64,000 bases of DNA, taken from contig NZ_BCQP01000017.1 of assembly GCF_001552135.1 (NCBI RefSeq), forward strand, positions 1-64,000. The letters are read 5' to 3'. The notes under the pieces are model-generated. The model was not told the origin of the DNA and did no database searches. It saw nothing but the letters and a program-made list of their open reading frames with translations. The position numbers were made by a program, and so were the translations under genes. Positions 17,173 to 28,847 of the stretch are shown piece by piece; within the stretch, counting starts at the first letter, position 1, and each line of letters opens with the position of its first letter. The stretch comes from Actinomadura chibensis NBRC 106107 (GTDB taxonomy: Bacteria; Actinomycetota; Actinomycetes; Streptosporangiales; Streptosporangiaceae).

Positions 17173-17615
17173 CCGACGGGCTTGGACATGTGGACGACGT
17201 ACCGGCCGCCTATGTCCTGGCGGCCGGTCTCGCGGTAGCCGAGGCGTTCGTAGCGGGCGATGTTGGACGTCATCAGCTCGTTCGTGTAGAGGCGGAGGCG
17301 CGGTAGGCCCAGGGCGCGGGCGTGGTCTTCGGCGAAGGCGAGGAGGGCGCCGCCGAGGCCCCGGCCGTGGCGGTCGGGGACGACGGCGACGTTCTCCACC
17401 AGGAGGGCGCCGTCCTCGGGGATGAGGACGATCACGCCGTGCGGGCCGTCGTCGTCCGTCACGAACACCTGCCCCGCGCCGATCAGGGCCGCGTAGTCGG
17501 CGTCCATGGGGAGGGGGCGGACGCCGATGAGCTCGGCCCAGGGCGTGTAGGCGGCCTCGACGATCTCCTCGATCCGGGCGCGGTCGTCCCGGGTCGCAGT
17601 TCTGATCATGGTCAT
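17169..17615 (-). CDS. GNAT family N-acetyltransferase
   Basis: 148 aa single-domain acetyltransferase. The acetyl-CoA binding signature is in [20 protein letters not shown] (R/Q-x-x-G-x-G/A type), followed by [19 protein letters not shown], typical of motif B. The ATG at 17615 overlaps the ppc stop (ATGA), so it is coupled to ppc; a second ATG lies six bases downstream. The acceptor substrate is unknown. Confidence 0.9.
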   Translation of the reverse strand: MTMIRTATRDDRARIEEIVEAAYTPWAELIGVRPLPMDADYAALIGAGQVFVTDDDGPHGVIVLIPEDGALLVENVAVVPDRHGRGLGGALLAFAEDHARALGLPRLRLYTNELMTSNIARYERLGYRETGRQDIGGRYVVHMSKPVG

Positions 17616-20236
17616 CCGGTGTTCTGGAGGCCCGCGGCGACGCCGTTGACCGAGAGCAGGAGCAGGTTCTCCAGGTGGGCGCGCTCGTCGTCGTCGGCCA
17701 CGCCCGCGCGGAGGGCCTGGAGGGCGCGGAGCTGGAGGTGGGAGAGGGCGTCCACGTACGGGTTGCGCAGCTCCACGGCGCGGGACAGGACGCGCCGGTT
17801 CTCCAGCAGCCGCTCGTGGCCCGTCACCGCGAGGACGAGGCGGCGGGTGCGGTCGTACTCGGCGAGGACGGTCTCGGTCAGCTCCGGCCGCTCGCCGAGG
17901 GCGAGGTAGCGCTCGGCGATCGCGCGGTCGGACTTGGCGAGGCTCATCTCGGCGTTGTCGAGCAGGGTGTTGAACAGCGGCCACGTCTCGTAGGCGTCGC
18001 GGAGCCCGGCGAGGTCGGCGCCGTCGCCGGAGACGGCGGCGAGGCCGCTGCCGAGCCCGTACCAGCCGGGCAGGTTGACGCGGGTCTGCGTCCAGGCGAA
18101 CACCCACGGGATGGCGCGCAGGTCCTCCAGGCCGCGGGCCGCCTTGCGGCGCGCCGGACGCGACCCGATCCGCAGCTCGGCGATCTCCTCCAGCGGGCTG
18201 ACGCGGGCGAACCAGGCGGCGAACCCGTCGGTCTCGATCAGCGCCCGGAACGCGGCCCGGGCCGCCTCGCCGAGCCGGTCCGCGAGCGGGCGGAAGCGGT
18301 CGGCGGCCGCGCGGGCGCGGTCCTGCACGGCGTCCGTCGAGGCCAGCAGGACGGCGCTCGTCACCTGCTCGACATGGCGCTTGGCGATCTCGCCGTGCCC
18401 GTACCGCGCGAAGATCACCTCGCCCTGCTCGGTGACCTTGAACCGGCCCGCGACCGAGCCGGGCGCCTGCGCGAGGATCGCCCGGTTCGCGGGGCCGCCG
18501 CCGCGGCCGAGCGAGCCGCCCCGGCCGTGGAACAGCGTGAGCGTGACGCCGTTGCGCGCGGCCCACGCGGCGAGCGCCTCCTGCGTGTCGTAGAGCCGCA
18601 GGGTCGCGCTCGCCGGGCCGAGCTGCTTGGCCGAGTCGGAGTAGCCGAGCATGACCTCAAGGCGGCGGCCGGTGTCGTCCAGGCGGCGCCGGACGGCGGG
18701 GATCTCCAGCATCCCGTCCAGGACGGACGGGGCGCGCTCCAGGTCCTCGCCGGTCTCGAACAGCGGGATCACGTCCAGGACGGGCGCGCCGTCGCCGAGC
18801 GAGGCGGCCAGCTCGTGCACGCCCGCGATGTCGGCGGCCGAGCGCGTGAACGACACGATGTACCGGTGGCAGGCGCGGACGCCGAACCGCCGCTGGATCC
18901 ACGCGACGACGCGGAGCGTCTCCAGGATCTCCTCGGTCGTCTCCGACCGCTCGCCGCCCGCGCGGACCTCCGCCAGCGCCTTCTCGTGCAGCTCGGAGTG
19001 CTGCCGGATCTCCAGCTCGGCGAGGTGGAAGCCGAACGTCTCGACCTGCCAGATCAACTGCTGGACGCGCCCGTACGCCTGCCGGGGCGCGCCCGCCGCG
19101 GCCAGCGAGTCCTGGACGGTCCGCAGGTCGGCGAGCAGCTCGTCCGGGCCCGCGTAGGCGAGGTCGGCGTCCCGCTCGCGGGTCGCGGCGATCCGGGTGG
19201 CGGCGTGCAGCAGGAACTGGCGGTGCGGCTCGCCCGGCGACCGCTTGGCGATCTCGCGGACGCGCTCCGGATGCGCGGTGCGCGCGGCGGCGAGGGCGTT
19301 GCGCAGGTCCGGCGACGCGGGCGTGGTGGCCTCGTTGACGGTCAGCTCCCGCCCGATCCGCCCGCACGCCGCCTCCAGGGCGCGCAGGACGTGGTCGGCC
19401 TGGATCATGACCGCGTCCCGGGTGACCTGCGCGGTGACGTAGGGGTTGCCGTCCCGGTCGCCGCCGATCCAGCTCCCGAACCGCAGGTAGGGGCGGGCCT
19501 TCGGCGGGCGGGCGCCGGTGTCGCCGCCGTCGAGCGCGCGGTCGAGCGTCCGGTAGATGCGCGGCACCACGCGGAAGATCGTCTCGTCGAACGCGGCCAT
19601 CGCGGTGCGGACCTCGTCGAGCGGGTCCATCTGCGCCTCGCGGCGCAGGGCCGTCCGCCAGAGGAGGTCGATCTCCTCGCGGAGGGCGCGCTCGATCTCC
19701 TCGCGCTCGGTCCAGCCGGGCCCGGCGTCGAGCCGCGTCATCAGGTCGCTGATCCGCTGGATGGCGGTGACGACGGCGCGGCGGCGCGCCTCGGTCGGGT
19801 GCGCGGTGAAGACCGGACGGAACTCAAGGCCCTCGACCAGCGCGTCGAGCCGGTCCTCGCCGGTCGCGCGGATCTCCTCCACGGCCGCCGCCACCGACCC
19901 GGGGACGGTGTCGCCGGTGTCACGTTCCCGCAGCGTCCGGATGCGGTGGTGCTCCTCCGCGAGGTTCGTCAGGTGGAAGTACACGGTGAACGCGCGGGCG
20001 ACCTGCTCGGCGCGTTCCAGCGTCCACCCGGCGACGAGGGCGGCGGGCTCGTCCCCGGACGCCTCGCCCCGGCGGGCCGCGATCACCGCGCGCCGCAGCC
20101 GCTCGACGTCGTCCAGGAGGCCGGGGCCGCCGTACTCGACCAGGCCGTCGCCGAGCATCGCGCCGAGCAGGCGGACGTCGCGGCGGAGCGGCTCGGGCAG
20201 GTCCTGCCGGAAGGTGTCGCGCGTCTTCGTAGCCAC
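17612..20236 (-). CDS. ppc: Phosphoenolpyruvate carboxylase
   Basis: 874 aa PEP carboxylase, the anaplerotic enzyme making oxaloacetate from PEP and bicarbonate. Signatures are complete: catalytic His146 in [59 protein letters not shown] and the C-terminal NTG. The GTG start at 20236 gives the usual N-terminal length. It diverges from the acyl-CoA carboxylase beta gene 102 bp away and leads a two-gene unit with the GNAT gene. Confidence 0.97.
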   Translation of the reverse strand: MATKTRDTFRQDLPEPLRRDVRLLGAMLGDGLVEYGGPGLLDDVERLRRAVIAARRGEASGDEPAALVAGWTLERAEQVARAFTVYFHLTNLAEEHHRIRTLRERDTGDTVPGSVAAAVEEIRATGEDRLDALVEGLEFRPVFTAHPTEARRRAVVTAIQRISDLMTRLDAGPGWTEREEIERALREEIDLLWRTALRREAQMDPLDEVRTAMAAFDETIFRVVPRIYRTLDRALDGGDTGARPPKARPYLRFGSWIGGDRDGNPYVTAQVTRDAVMIQADHVLRALEAACGRIGRELTVNEATTPASPDLRNALAAARTAHPERVREIAKRSPGEPHRQFLLHAATRIAATRERDADLAYAGPDELLADLRTVQDSLAAAGAPRQAYGRVQQLIWQVETFGFHLAELEIRQHSELHEKALAEVRAGGERSETTEEILETLRVVAWIQRRFGVRACHRYIVSFTRSAADIAGVHELAASLGDGAPVLDVIPLFETGEDLERAPSVLDGMLEIPAVRRRLDDTGRRLEVMLGYSDSAKQLGPASATLRLYDTQEALAAWAARNGVTLTLFHGRGGSLGRGGGPANRAILAQAPGSVAGRFKVTEQGEVIFARYGHGEIAKRHVEQVTSAVLLASTDAVQDRARAAADRFRPLADRLGEAARAAFRALIETDGFAAWFARVSPLEEIAELRIGSRPARRKAARGLEDLRAIPWVFAWTQTRVNLPGWYGLGSGLAAVSGDGADLAGLRDAYETWPLFNTLLDNAEMSLAKSDRAIAERYLALGERPELTETVLAEYDRTRRLVLAVTGHERLLENRRVLSRAVELRNPYVDALSHLQLRALQALRAGVADDDERAHLENLLLLSVNGVAAGLQNTG

Positions 20237-20338
20237 CCGGCCAGCGTAACGAGCCGCGTCCCGGCGCGTTCGGCCCGGTCAGCGGTCGGCGGCCCCCGCG
20301 CGCCGGGGCCGGATCGGGGTCCGGTTACCCTGGCCCGC

Positions 20339-21931
<1,593 letters not shown>

Positions 21932-21980
21932 CCTCCCGCCTTGACCTCCCGCTTTGACCCCGACACTCCCAGGAGGACCG

Positions 21981-22223
21981 GTGACCGACGCCGACAAGCC
22001 GTTCGTCCAGATCGTCCGGGGCGAGCCGGGGCCGGAGGAGATCGCCGCACTCGTCACCGTGCTGACCCGCCGCGCCCGGGACGCCGCCGCGGCCCGGGAC
22101 GGCGGGGGCCCGGCCCGGCCGTCCCGGTGGGCGGACCGGACGCGGCTCGTCCGCGCGACGGCCGCCGGGGGCCTGCGCCCGCGCGGCCCCGGCGCGTGGC
22201 GCGCCAGCGCCCTCCCGCGCTGA
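21981..22223 (+). CDS. Acyl-CoA carboxylase epsilon subunit
   Basis: 80 aa protein of the actinobacterial AccE/PccE family, small subunits that stabilise and stimulate the alpha-beta carboxylase complex. The N-terminal helix-strand region PFVQIVRGEPGPEEIAALV and the C-terminal GPGAWRASALPR are characteristic. GTG 21981 has a perfect AGGAGG four bases upstream. Placement right after accD supports the call. Confidence 0.9.
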   Translation: MTDADKPFVQIVRGEPGPEEIAALVTVLTRRARDAAAARDGGGPARPSRWADRTRLVRATAAGGLRPRGPGAWRASALPR

Positions 22224-22347
22224 CCCGCCCCCGCCGAGGGGCCCCGCCGCCGGGCCCCCGCCGGGCCGCCACACTCGCGGTGCCCGGGGTGACGGACAAC
22301 CCCGGTTCACGCCCAGTGGGGGCCGGGCACGAATAAGGTGGAAGGCC

Positions 22348-23409
22348 ATGGCCACCTCGGAGTTCGTCCCACAGCCCGCGCGATACGCCATCTTCGTCGA
22401 CGCGGGGTACCTCTACGCGGCCTCCGGTGCCCTGCTGCTGAGCTGCGGTTCCAGACGCGAGTACCGGGTCGCGGCCGAGAAGTTGATCAAGGCGCTGACC
22501 GATCACGCGGACGAGCAGCGCCGGGGCGAACTGCTCCGGGTGTACTGGTTCGACGCGGCGCCGAAGCGGCAGCCGACCGTCGACCAGCGGGTGATCGCCA
22601 ACCTCCCGCTGGTGAAGCTGCGGCTCGGCAACCTGAACGCGCAGGGCCAGCAGAAGGGCGTGGACGCCCAGCTCCGCGCCGACCTCGAAGCCCTCGCCCG
22701 GCACCGCGCGATCACCGACGCCGTGCTGCTCGCGGGCGACGAGGACATGCTGCCCGCCGTCGAGGCGGCCCAGCGGTACGGCGTGCGCGTCCACCTGTGG
22801 GGCGTCGAGCCGACGCACGGCTCGAACCAGGCCGAGTGGCTCGTGTGGGAGTCCGACACGGTCGAGGTGCTGCCCGCCGACTTCCTGCGCCCGTACTTCA
22901 CCAAGGCCAAGCTGCTGCCGCAGCCCGCGCCGGGCAGCCCGGCCGCCGCCCGCGACGCCGCGGCCGCCGCGCGGCGGACGAGCCCCGTCCCGTCGCCGTC
23001 GCAGGTGTTCGCGGGACGTCCCCCGGCGGTCAAGCCCGCGGCCGGGGTGGGCGCCCGCACCGCCGTGCAGGTGGCGGGCGGCGCGACGCCCGCGACCGTC
23101 GCCGCGTCGATGAACTCGGCCGCCGCCGCCGTGTCCGACGGCAAGCTCGGGCCCGACCGCGACCACATGCTGGAGATCGGCGAGCATGTCGCACAGAAGT
23201 GGATCTTCGAGCGGGGCCGGGACAACATCCGCGACCTGCTGCCGGGACCGATCCTGCCGCCCGTCATCGACAAGGAGCTGCTGATCGAGGCCGAGAAGGA
23301 GCTCGGCGGCTCGCTGCGCCCCTACCAGGAGGCCCGCACCTGGCTGCGGGACGGCTTCTGGGAGCGCGTCTACCGCGAGTTCGGCATCGGTATCGGCAAG
23401 TCCGACTGA
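22348..23409 (+). CDS. NYN domain protein (PIN-like nuclease fold)
   Basis: 353 aa. Residues ~12-190 form a NYN domain of the LabA/Limkain-b1 type, a PIN-like RNase fold, with acidic residues in YAIFVDAGYLY and DAVLLAGDEDMLPAVE. A disordered Ala/Pro-rich linker (about 193-255) joins it to a conserved C-terminal region containing YQEARTWLRDGFWERVYREFG, possibly a small winged helix. ATG 22348 follows GGTGGAAGG. Ribonuclease activity is inferred from the family and has no direct support here. Confidence 0.87.
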   Translation: MATSEFVPQPARYAIFVDAGYLYAASGALLLSCGSRREYRVAAEKLIKALTDHADEQRRGELLRVYWFDAAPKRQPTVDQRVIANLPLVKLRLGNLNAQGQQKGVDAQLRADLEALARHRAITDAVLLAGDEDMLPAVEAAQRYGVRVHLWGVEPTHGSNQAEWLVWESDTVEVLPADFLRPYFTKAKLLPQPAPGSPAAARDAAAAARRTSPVPSPSQVFAGRPPAVKPAAGVGARTAVQVAGGATPATVAASMNSAAAAVSDGKLGPDRDHMLEIGEHVAQKWIFERGRDNIRDLLPGPILPPVIDKELLIEAEKELGGSLRPYQEARTWLRDGFWERVYREFGIGIGKSD

Positions 23410-23515
23410 CCTTCCCCTCTTCGCGCCCCCCGCGAACGCGAACACGTTTTGCGATTAGCCGGGCACGCACCGTCGCCGCTCGGTAAGGTCCCCGCCGACG
23501 AGGAGGTGGCCGGGG

Positions 23516-24751
23516 ATGGGACCGCGCGGACGACGATCGCGGCGCGCCGCGCTTCCGGTCGCGGCGGCGCTCGGGCTGGCGCTGACCGGCGGCGCGGCGG
23601 GCGGATGCTCCTCGCCCGTCCCGTTCTACCGGCCGGGCGAGGGGCCCCCGGACGAGCCGGTCGTCGGGCTCGGCGGCCCCGCCCCCTACCAGCCGCTCCG
23701 CGCGGACCGCGGGCGCCGGACGGCGCCCGACCCCGGGCGGCGCGGCGCCGCCCCGCCGGTCCCCGCCGCCGTCTACGCCGCCGCCGGGCCCGGCATGCTC
23801 GCACCGGCCGCGCGGGGGATCCCGCCGCGCCTGTACGTGGCGAACGGCCCGCGCGTCGACGTGCTCGACCCGGACGGCCCGCGCCTCGTCGCGCGGATCC
23901 CCACCGGGGCGGCGGCGGTCGTCCCGTCGTGGGACCTGCGGCGGCTGTGGGCGGCCGATCCGCCGCGCGGGGCCGTCGTCCCGCTCGGGCCGCGCGGCGC
24001 GGGCCGGGCGCTCGCCGTCCAGGTCGCGGGCCCGGCCGGGCTGTACTTCACCCCGGACGGGCGGGACGCGCTCGTCCTCGCCCGCCCCCCAGGCCGTTTC
24101 GGGGGGAGTGGGCGGGTGGACGTCCGCGACCCGCGCACGATGCTGCGGAAGGCGACGGTGCCGCTGCCGTGCGCCGCCGGGCACGCCGACTTCGCCGCGG
24201 ACGGCTCCGCCCTCGTCGCGTCCTGCCCGGCGGCGGGCGGGCTCGCCCGCGTCGACCTCGCCGGGCGCCGCGTCTCCGGGGTGCTCCGGCTGCCGGACGG
24301 GGCGCGCCCCGGCGACCTGCGGCTCTCCCCCGACGGCGCCGCGTTCTACGTCGCCGACCCGGTCAAGGGCGGGTTGTGGCTGGTGGACGCGCGGCGGCTC
24401 GTCCTGCTCGGGTTCGTCCCGGCGGTGCCGGGCGCGCGCGGCCTCGCGGTCGGCCGGGACGCGCGCCGCCTGTTCGTCGTGGGCGACGGCGCCCTCGCGG
24501 CGGTCGACTTCACGGCCCGGCGGGTCGTGGCCCGGTGGCCGCTGCCCGGCGGCGGGTCCCCGGCGCCCGGCGGCGTGTCGTCGGACGGAACGGTCCTGTG
24601 GCTCGCGGACCCGGCCGGGCTCGTCTACGCGGTGTCCACCCGGACGGGACGCGTCGTCCGCCGCCTCTGGGTCGGCGGACGCCCGGCGGGCCTCCGCCTC
24701 CACCCCCAACCGGGCCGCCACTCCCTGGGCGGCACCGGCCTCTACCGCTGA
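23516..24751 (+). CDS. Putative lipoprotein with beta-propeller (YncE-like) repeats
   Basis: 411 aa exported protein. The N-terminus is Arg-rich (GRRSRRA), then hydrophobic, ending in AAGGC with Cys31 as a likely lipid-modified residue; the lipobox is not the classical L-x-x-C. A Pro-rich linker leads to about seven blades with phrases such as LYVANGPRVDVLDPDG, AFYVADPVKGGLWLVDARR and LFVVGDGALAAVDF, typical of YVTN/surface-layer propellers. Its ligand is unknown. It is convergent with the LysM/BTAD gene at the end of the pilus operon. Confidence 0.78.
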   Translation: MGPRGRRSRRAALPVAAALGLALTGGAAGGCSSPVPFYRPGEGPPDEPVVGLGGPAPYQPLRADRGRRTAPDPGRRGAAPPVPAAVYAAAGPGMLAPAARGIPPRLYVANGPRVDVLDPDGPRLVARIPTGAAAVVPSWDLRRLWAADPPRGAVVPLGPRGAGRALAVQVAGPAGLYFTPDGRDALVLARPPGRFGGSGRVDVRDPRTMLRKATVPLPCAAGHADFAADGSALVASCPAAGGLARVDLAGRRVSGVLRLPDGARPGDLRLSPDGAAFYVADPVKGGLWLVDARRLVLLGFVPAVPGARGLAVGRDARRLFVVGDGALAAVDFTARRVVARWPLPGGGSPAPGGVSSDGTVLWLADPAGLVYAVSTRTGRVVRRLWVGGRPAGLRLHPQPGRHSLGGTGLYR

Positions 24752-24768
24752 GCCCCGGGACTCAGCGG
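24745..24768. terminator. Inverted repeat holding both convergent stop codons
   Basis: CCGCTGAG (24745-24752) pairs perfectly with CTCAGCGG (24761-24768) across 8 nt. The TGA of the lipoprotein gene and the TCA complement of the LysM/BTAD stop both lie inside the arms, as at 4531-4552. A bidirectional terminator is likely. Confidence 0.55.
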
Positions 24769-27700
24769 GTGCTGACGCCGTGCCAGTCGTGGGCGGGCCG
24801 CCAGTCCGGGACGAGTTCCTCGATCAGCGCCTCCGTCTCCGGTTGGAGGCCGCCGAGCATCGGGTCGCGGGCGGCGCGGGAGCGCAGCTCGTCGACGACC
24901 ACCCGCACCTGCGCGACGTCGCCGGTGGCGTGCGTGGCGCGGAGCAGGTCGCGCCACAGGCCCTCGTCGCCGGGCGCGAGCCGCAGCCCGGCGCGGGCCG
25001 CGCCGACCGCGCCGCGCGGGTCGCCCTCGTCCAGGCGGAGCACGACGAGCCGGTGCGCGACGTCGATGACCCGCGCGGACGCCTCGTACTCCAGGTCGTG
25101 GTCGGCCAGCCACGAGTACCGGCCGCGCGGCCGGTCCGCGAGCAGCGGCCCGCGCACGAGGTCCAGCGCGTACGACATGTACGCGGTCTCGGACGCGGGC
25201 TCGGCCGCCGACCGCCACACCAGCCAGCGGAACACGTTGAGGTCGACCCGCACCTCCGAGCCGAGCCTGATCCGGCCGCGCTCGTCGTAGTACAGGTTCG
25301 GGCGGCCCCTGGCGTCCTGGCCGAGCCAGTCGGCGACGCGGGCGACGGTCGCGTCCCGGACGGCCGCGCTCACCCCGCGCGGCCAGACGGCCCCGGACAG
25401 CACGGTCGGGTGGACGCCCTCCGGGTGCGCCGCGAGGTACACGAGCAGCTCGGTGCACAGGGCGCGGCGGCCCTCGTCCATCGGGCCCGGCGCCTCGACC
25501 TCGATCGGGCCGAGCAGCCGCACCTCCGCCGACGACTGCCGCGCGGCGGGCGGCTCCGCGCTCTCGGCGAGGCCGGGGAGCTGGACGGAGTCGAGCCGGT
25601 TCGCGGTCCGGAACAGCTCGAACACGCGGCGGTAGTCGTCGTCCGGGACGAGCTGCGCCGCGACGTCGAAGCCGAGCACCCCGGCGCGGAGCCGGCCGGC
25701 CTCGTCGACGTCCCAGGTCCAGGTGGCGCCCTGCACGTCGCCGGGGACGAGGTAGCCCATCGCCATCCGGGTGCCGGTGCGGGCGAGCGCGACGAGCCGG
25801 TCGGCGTCCCACTCGGCGGGCTGGTCGGCCATGATCAGGTAGTGCGGCATCCACGCCTCGCCGAACACGCCGCGGCAGCGTCCGGTGAGGACCGAGTCGA
25901 CGCCGGACGCGGCGAGCGCCTGCCGCACCTCCTCGCCGCGCTCCTCCAGCTCGGGCAGCGCGTCGGCGAGCGTCGGCACGGACCGGACGCGGTCGGGCGC
26001 GAGGTCGGCGAGGCCCTCGCCCAGTTCGGCGTCGAACCCGACGAGCGTGATGCGCATGTGGTCGGACCAGCGGTTCGTCGCGAGCTCCAGCGCGATCGCC
26101 GACAGCGCGGCGCGCCGGACGTCCTCCGGGCCGCGCAGCGCGATCAGCCCGTGCGCGGCCTCCAGGTCGACGAGGATGCGGCCGTTGTCGTTCGTCCCGA
26201 TGGACACGAGACCGGGGTAGGGGGCGAGGACGTCCCCGAGGTCGGACGCCTCCAGCGTGGGCAGCGCGTCGCCGTGCAGCCGCCACACCTGGCCGTCGTC
26301 GAACGCCTGCCAGGGGGCGGGCGGGTTGAGGTCGGCGGGCGCGATCCACAGGTCGAGGCTGCTCTGCCCCTCGTGGGCCTCGCTCCGCGACCGGCCGAGG
26401 TGGACGCCGTACACGGTCGGCAGCGCCCGGCCGCCCGCCGCCATCGACTTCGACAGGTGCCGCAGCCCGAGGTCGAGGAGCTTCGCCGCCTCGTCGTCGG
26501 CGCCGAGCCGCAGCGCCCGCTCCGCCTCCGCCGCCCGCCCCTCCGGCCGGACGATCATGTGCCCGTTCGCCCGCCGCCACATCTGCGCGCGGCGCCGCCT
26601 GGCGAGCACGGCGAGCAGCCCGGCGGCGACCAGCCCGGCCGCCGCGAGGCCGTGCGGCCAGCCGATGCCCGCACCGTCGTCGCGCTGCGAGCCCTGGCCG
26701 GGCCCGGCCGTGCCGCCGCCGACCTCGCCGGACGGCGTCTCCCCGTGCACCGGCGGATGCTTCGGCTCCGACTTCCGCGGCGGCGCCTGCGTCGCGGGAG
26801 CCTTCGAGGCCGGGGCCTTCGTCGCGGGCGGCGCCTGGCTCGCGGGCGGCGGCGTGGCCGGAGCGCGCGTCGTCGGAGGCGCCGTCGTGGGAGGCGCCGT
26901 CGTGGGGGGCGCCGTCGTCGGAGGAGGCGTCGCCGGGGGCTTGGTCGCGGACGGCGGGGCGGGCTGCGCCGGTTTCGGGTCGGGCTTCGCCGACTGCTCC
27001 GGCGGCGGCTGCGCGGGCTTCTTCGCGGGCTTGTCGGGGACGTCGTGCCCGTACCGGAAGTAGTCCTGCAGGTCCTTGGCGGGGATGACGCGGGCGCCCT
27101 TGGCGTCGGCGGGCATCTCCAGGATCCAGCCCGGACGGATCAGGCTCGCGATCGTCAGCCGCGACCCGTCCGGCTGCACGTGGTTCTTGTTGAGGGAGTA
27201 GATCTCCTTGTAGCGGCGGCCCTCGCCGAGGCACTTCTCCGCGATCTCCCAGAGGCTCTCGTGGTGGCGCCCCTCGGGCGGCTGCACCCGGTAGATCTTG
27301 GTGGTCTCCGCCTTCTCGACGGTCGTCCCGGCGGCGGGGCTCTCGGCGAGGCGGTCGCTGACGGCGGTCCGCTCGACGTTCGCGACCGGCACCGCCTGGA
27401 ACGCCTGCCCCGCCCCCTGGGCCTGCGTCTGCGCGGGCGGGCGCTGCGCCAGCCCGGCGGCGGAGAACGCGGGCGCGACCGCCGCCGTCGCGCTGAACAG
27501 CAGCAGCGCCGCCACGACCAGGCGGTGGACGAGCGACTGCGTCCCGCCCGCGAGCGGCACCCGCGCCGGGACGCCGACCCCGCGGATCCCCGCGTACACC
27601 TCGACGACCACGCACGCCGCGAGCTGCAGCCAGGCCAGCCACACCAGCGCGACGAGGATGCCGATCAGCGCGCCGGGCCCCACCCGGTGCGTCAGGTCGG

Positions 27701-27875
27701 ACGTGGACGGCACATGATCGGGCAGCGGCGACCCGAACACCGCCAGCAGCAGGACCGGGACGCCGATCATCAGCGCCGCCAGCGCCACCACCGAGCCGAG
27801 CCCGGCGAGGACGTCGCCGGCGCCGCGCCATCCGCTCACCCGCACCGGGGTCCGCCGCCCTTGCCGAGTCGTCAT
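24762..27875 (-). CDS. Membrane LysM / BTAD-domain protein of Tad locus
   Basis: 1037 aa. Three hydrophobic segments in the first ~135 residues are followed by an extracytoplasmic LysM-like domain (KIYRVQPPEGRHHESLWEIA to LIRPGWILEMP, about 195-260). Next comes a long Pro/Thr/Lys-rich stretch with PTTAP repeats, another membrane segment near LAAAGLVAAGLLAVLA, and a large cytoplasmic part. That part ends in a bacterial transcriptional activator domain (LLGPIEVEAPGP onward) as found in SARP regulators. It is the last gene of the Tad operon, 64 bp after the preceding gene. Such proteins recur in actinobacterial Tad loci; their role is not established. Confidence 0.85.
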   Translation of the reverse strand: MTTRQGRRTPVRVSGWRGAGDVLAGLGSVVALAALMIGVPVLLLAVFGSPLPDHVPSTSDLTHRVGPGALIGILVALVWLAWLQLAACVVVEVYAGIRGVGVPARVPLAGGTQSLVHRLVVAALLLFSATAAVAPAFSAAGLAQRPPAQTQAQGAGQAFQAVPVANVERTAVSDRLAESPAAGTTVEKAETTKIYRVQPPEGRHHESLWEIAEKCLGEGRRYKEIYSLNKNHVQPDGSRLTIASLIRPGWILEMPADAKGARVIPAKDLQDYFRYGHDVPDKPAKKPAQPPPEQSAKPDPKPAQPAPPSATKPPATPPPTTAPPTTAPPTTAPPTTRAPATPPPASQAPPATKAPASKAPATQAPPRKSEPKHPPVHGETPSGEVGGGTAGPGQGSQRDDGAGIGWPHGLAAAGLVAAGLLAVLARRRRAQMWRRANGHMIVRPEGRAAEAERALRLGADDEAAKLLDLGLRHLSKSMAAGGRALPTVYGVHLGRSRSEAHEGQSSLDLWIAPADLNPPAPWQAFDDGQVWRLHGDALPTLEASDLGDVLAPYPGLVSIGTNDNGRILVDLEAAHGLIALRGPEDVRRAALSAIALELATNRWSDHMRITLVGFDAELGEGLADLAPDRVRSVPTLADALPELEERGEEVRQALAASGVDSVLTGRCRGVFGEAWMPHYLIMADQPAEWDADRLVALARTGTRMAMGYLVPGDVQGATWTWDVDEAGRLRAGVLGFDVAAQLVPDDDYRRVFELFRTANRLDSVQLPGLAESAEPPAARQSSAEVRLLGPIEVEAPGPMDEGRRALCTELLVYLAAHPEGVHPTVLSGAVWPRGVSAAVRDATVARVADWLGQDARGRPNLYYDERGRIRLGSEVRVDLNVFRWLVWRSAAEPASETAYMSYALDLVRGPLLADRPRGRYSWLADHDLEYEASARVIDVAHRLVVLRLDEGDPRGAVGAARAGLRLAPGDEGLWRDLLRATHATGDVAQVRVVVDELRSRAARDPMLGGLQPETEALIEELVPDWRPAHDWHGVSTR

Positions 27876-27939
27876 CGCGCCCCTGCCATTCGGCTCGCTG
27901 CACGCCTGGACGTCGCACCCATGGTAAATCCGATCGGGC

Positions 27940-28380
27940 TCAAGGGTTGCCTCCCGTCACGGGACGGGCGGTGGCCCCCGAGGTCAGCCTGAACTCACTG
28001 AACCCGGGGATGATCCCGAGGAGCTGCGGCCGGACGGTGATCTGCACGCTCACCGCCACCTCCTGATCGTCGGCGTCGCAGCTCGACGCGGTGACCTGGT
28101 CCCGGTAGGAGGCGAGCAGGTCGCAGGCCGCCGCGCGGGCCCGGCCGGGATCGAGCACGGGCCTGCCGGTCGCGCGGAGCCGGTCGGCGTCGATCTGGTT
28201 GGCGCCCGCGCGGGCCGCCTGCTCGGCCATGTCGGCGGCGCGCTGCCGCGCGTGGATGGCGAGGCCGCCGTCCACGAGCAGCCCGGCCAGCAGGAACACG
28301 ATCGGGGTGAACAGGACGGTGTAGAGCGCGATCGTCCCGCGGTCGCGCCCGCGCCCGACGAGCCCGCGAAGCCGCGTCAC
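27940..28380 (-). CDS. Tad/TadG-like pilus assembly protein
   Basis: 146 aa protein with one N-terminal membrane segment in GTIALYTVLFTPIVFLLAGLLVDGG followed by RQRAADMAEQAARAGA, the hallmark of the Tad (TadE/TadG N-terminal) domain. The remainder would be extracytoplasmic and has two cysteines in the pattern CDLL...SSCD. GTG 28380 overlaps the preceding TadE stop (GTGA). Probably a minor pseudopilin or assembly factor of the Flp pilus. Confidence 0.82.
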   Translation of the reverse strand: MTRLRGLVGRGRDRGTIALYTVLFTPIVFLLAGLLVDGGLAIHARQRAADMAEQAARAGANQIDADRLRATGRPVLDPGRARAAACDLLASYRDQVTASSCDADDQEVAVSVQITVRPQLLGIIPGFSEFRLTSGATARPVTGGNP

Positions 28381-28847
28381 GGCAGGCCTCCGGGATCGTC
28401 GCCGCCGGGATCGGGGTCGTCGGGGTCGGTGCCGCGGAAGCTGAACGTGTCGACGGGCGCGATCGCCGTGCCCTCCATCCGCTTGCTGCCCGGCAGCCCG
28501 ATGAACGACAGGTCGCCGAGGTCGACGTCGCAGATGATCGTGACGCCGACGCTTCCGCCCGGCCTCCAGCGGGACACGTCGGTCTTCACGGTCGGCCCGC
28601 CCGAGCACCAGTCGTTGCCGCGCAGCCCGGCGGCGGCGGTCTCGGCGGCGAGATCCTGCGCGGACGGCGCGCTGCGCGCGATGGACGCGGCGCGCGCCGC
28701 GTCCCGGGCGGCGCCGTCCACCTGGCTCTGCGCGTCCACCATCCGCCCGGCCCCGGCGAGGAACAGCAGGAACGCGACGAACAGGGGCGTGACCAGCACT
28801 ATCTCCAGCGACATCGACCCGCGGTCCCCGCCGCGCGCCCGCCTCAC
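28377..28847 (-). CDS. TadE family protein
   Basis: 156 aa pseudopilin-like protein. A short basic N-terminus ends in DRGSMSLEIVLVTPLFVAF, with Glu in the position typical of type IV prepilin-like TadE proteins, then a hydrophobic helix, QSQVDGAARDAARAAS and an extracytoplasmic domain with two cysteines. The tail is Asp/Gly/Pro-rich. GTG 28847 overlaps the stop of the preceding gene (GTGA). The upstream in-frame extension is not needed. Confidence 0.85.
   Translation of the reverse strand: MRRARGGDRGSMSLEIVLVTPLFVAFLLFLAGAGRMVDAQSQVDGAARDAARAASIARSAPSAQDLAAETAAAGLRGNDWCSGGPTVKTDVSRWRPGGSVGVTIICDVDLGDLSFIGLPGSKRMEGTAIAPVDTFSFRGTDPDDPDPGGDDPGGLP

Noticed and set aside
24108..27992. A 1294-codon plus-strand open frame
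   Set aside because: Antisense to the LysM/BTAD gene and overlapping the lipoprotein gene; low-complexity Arg/Gly runs, no domains.
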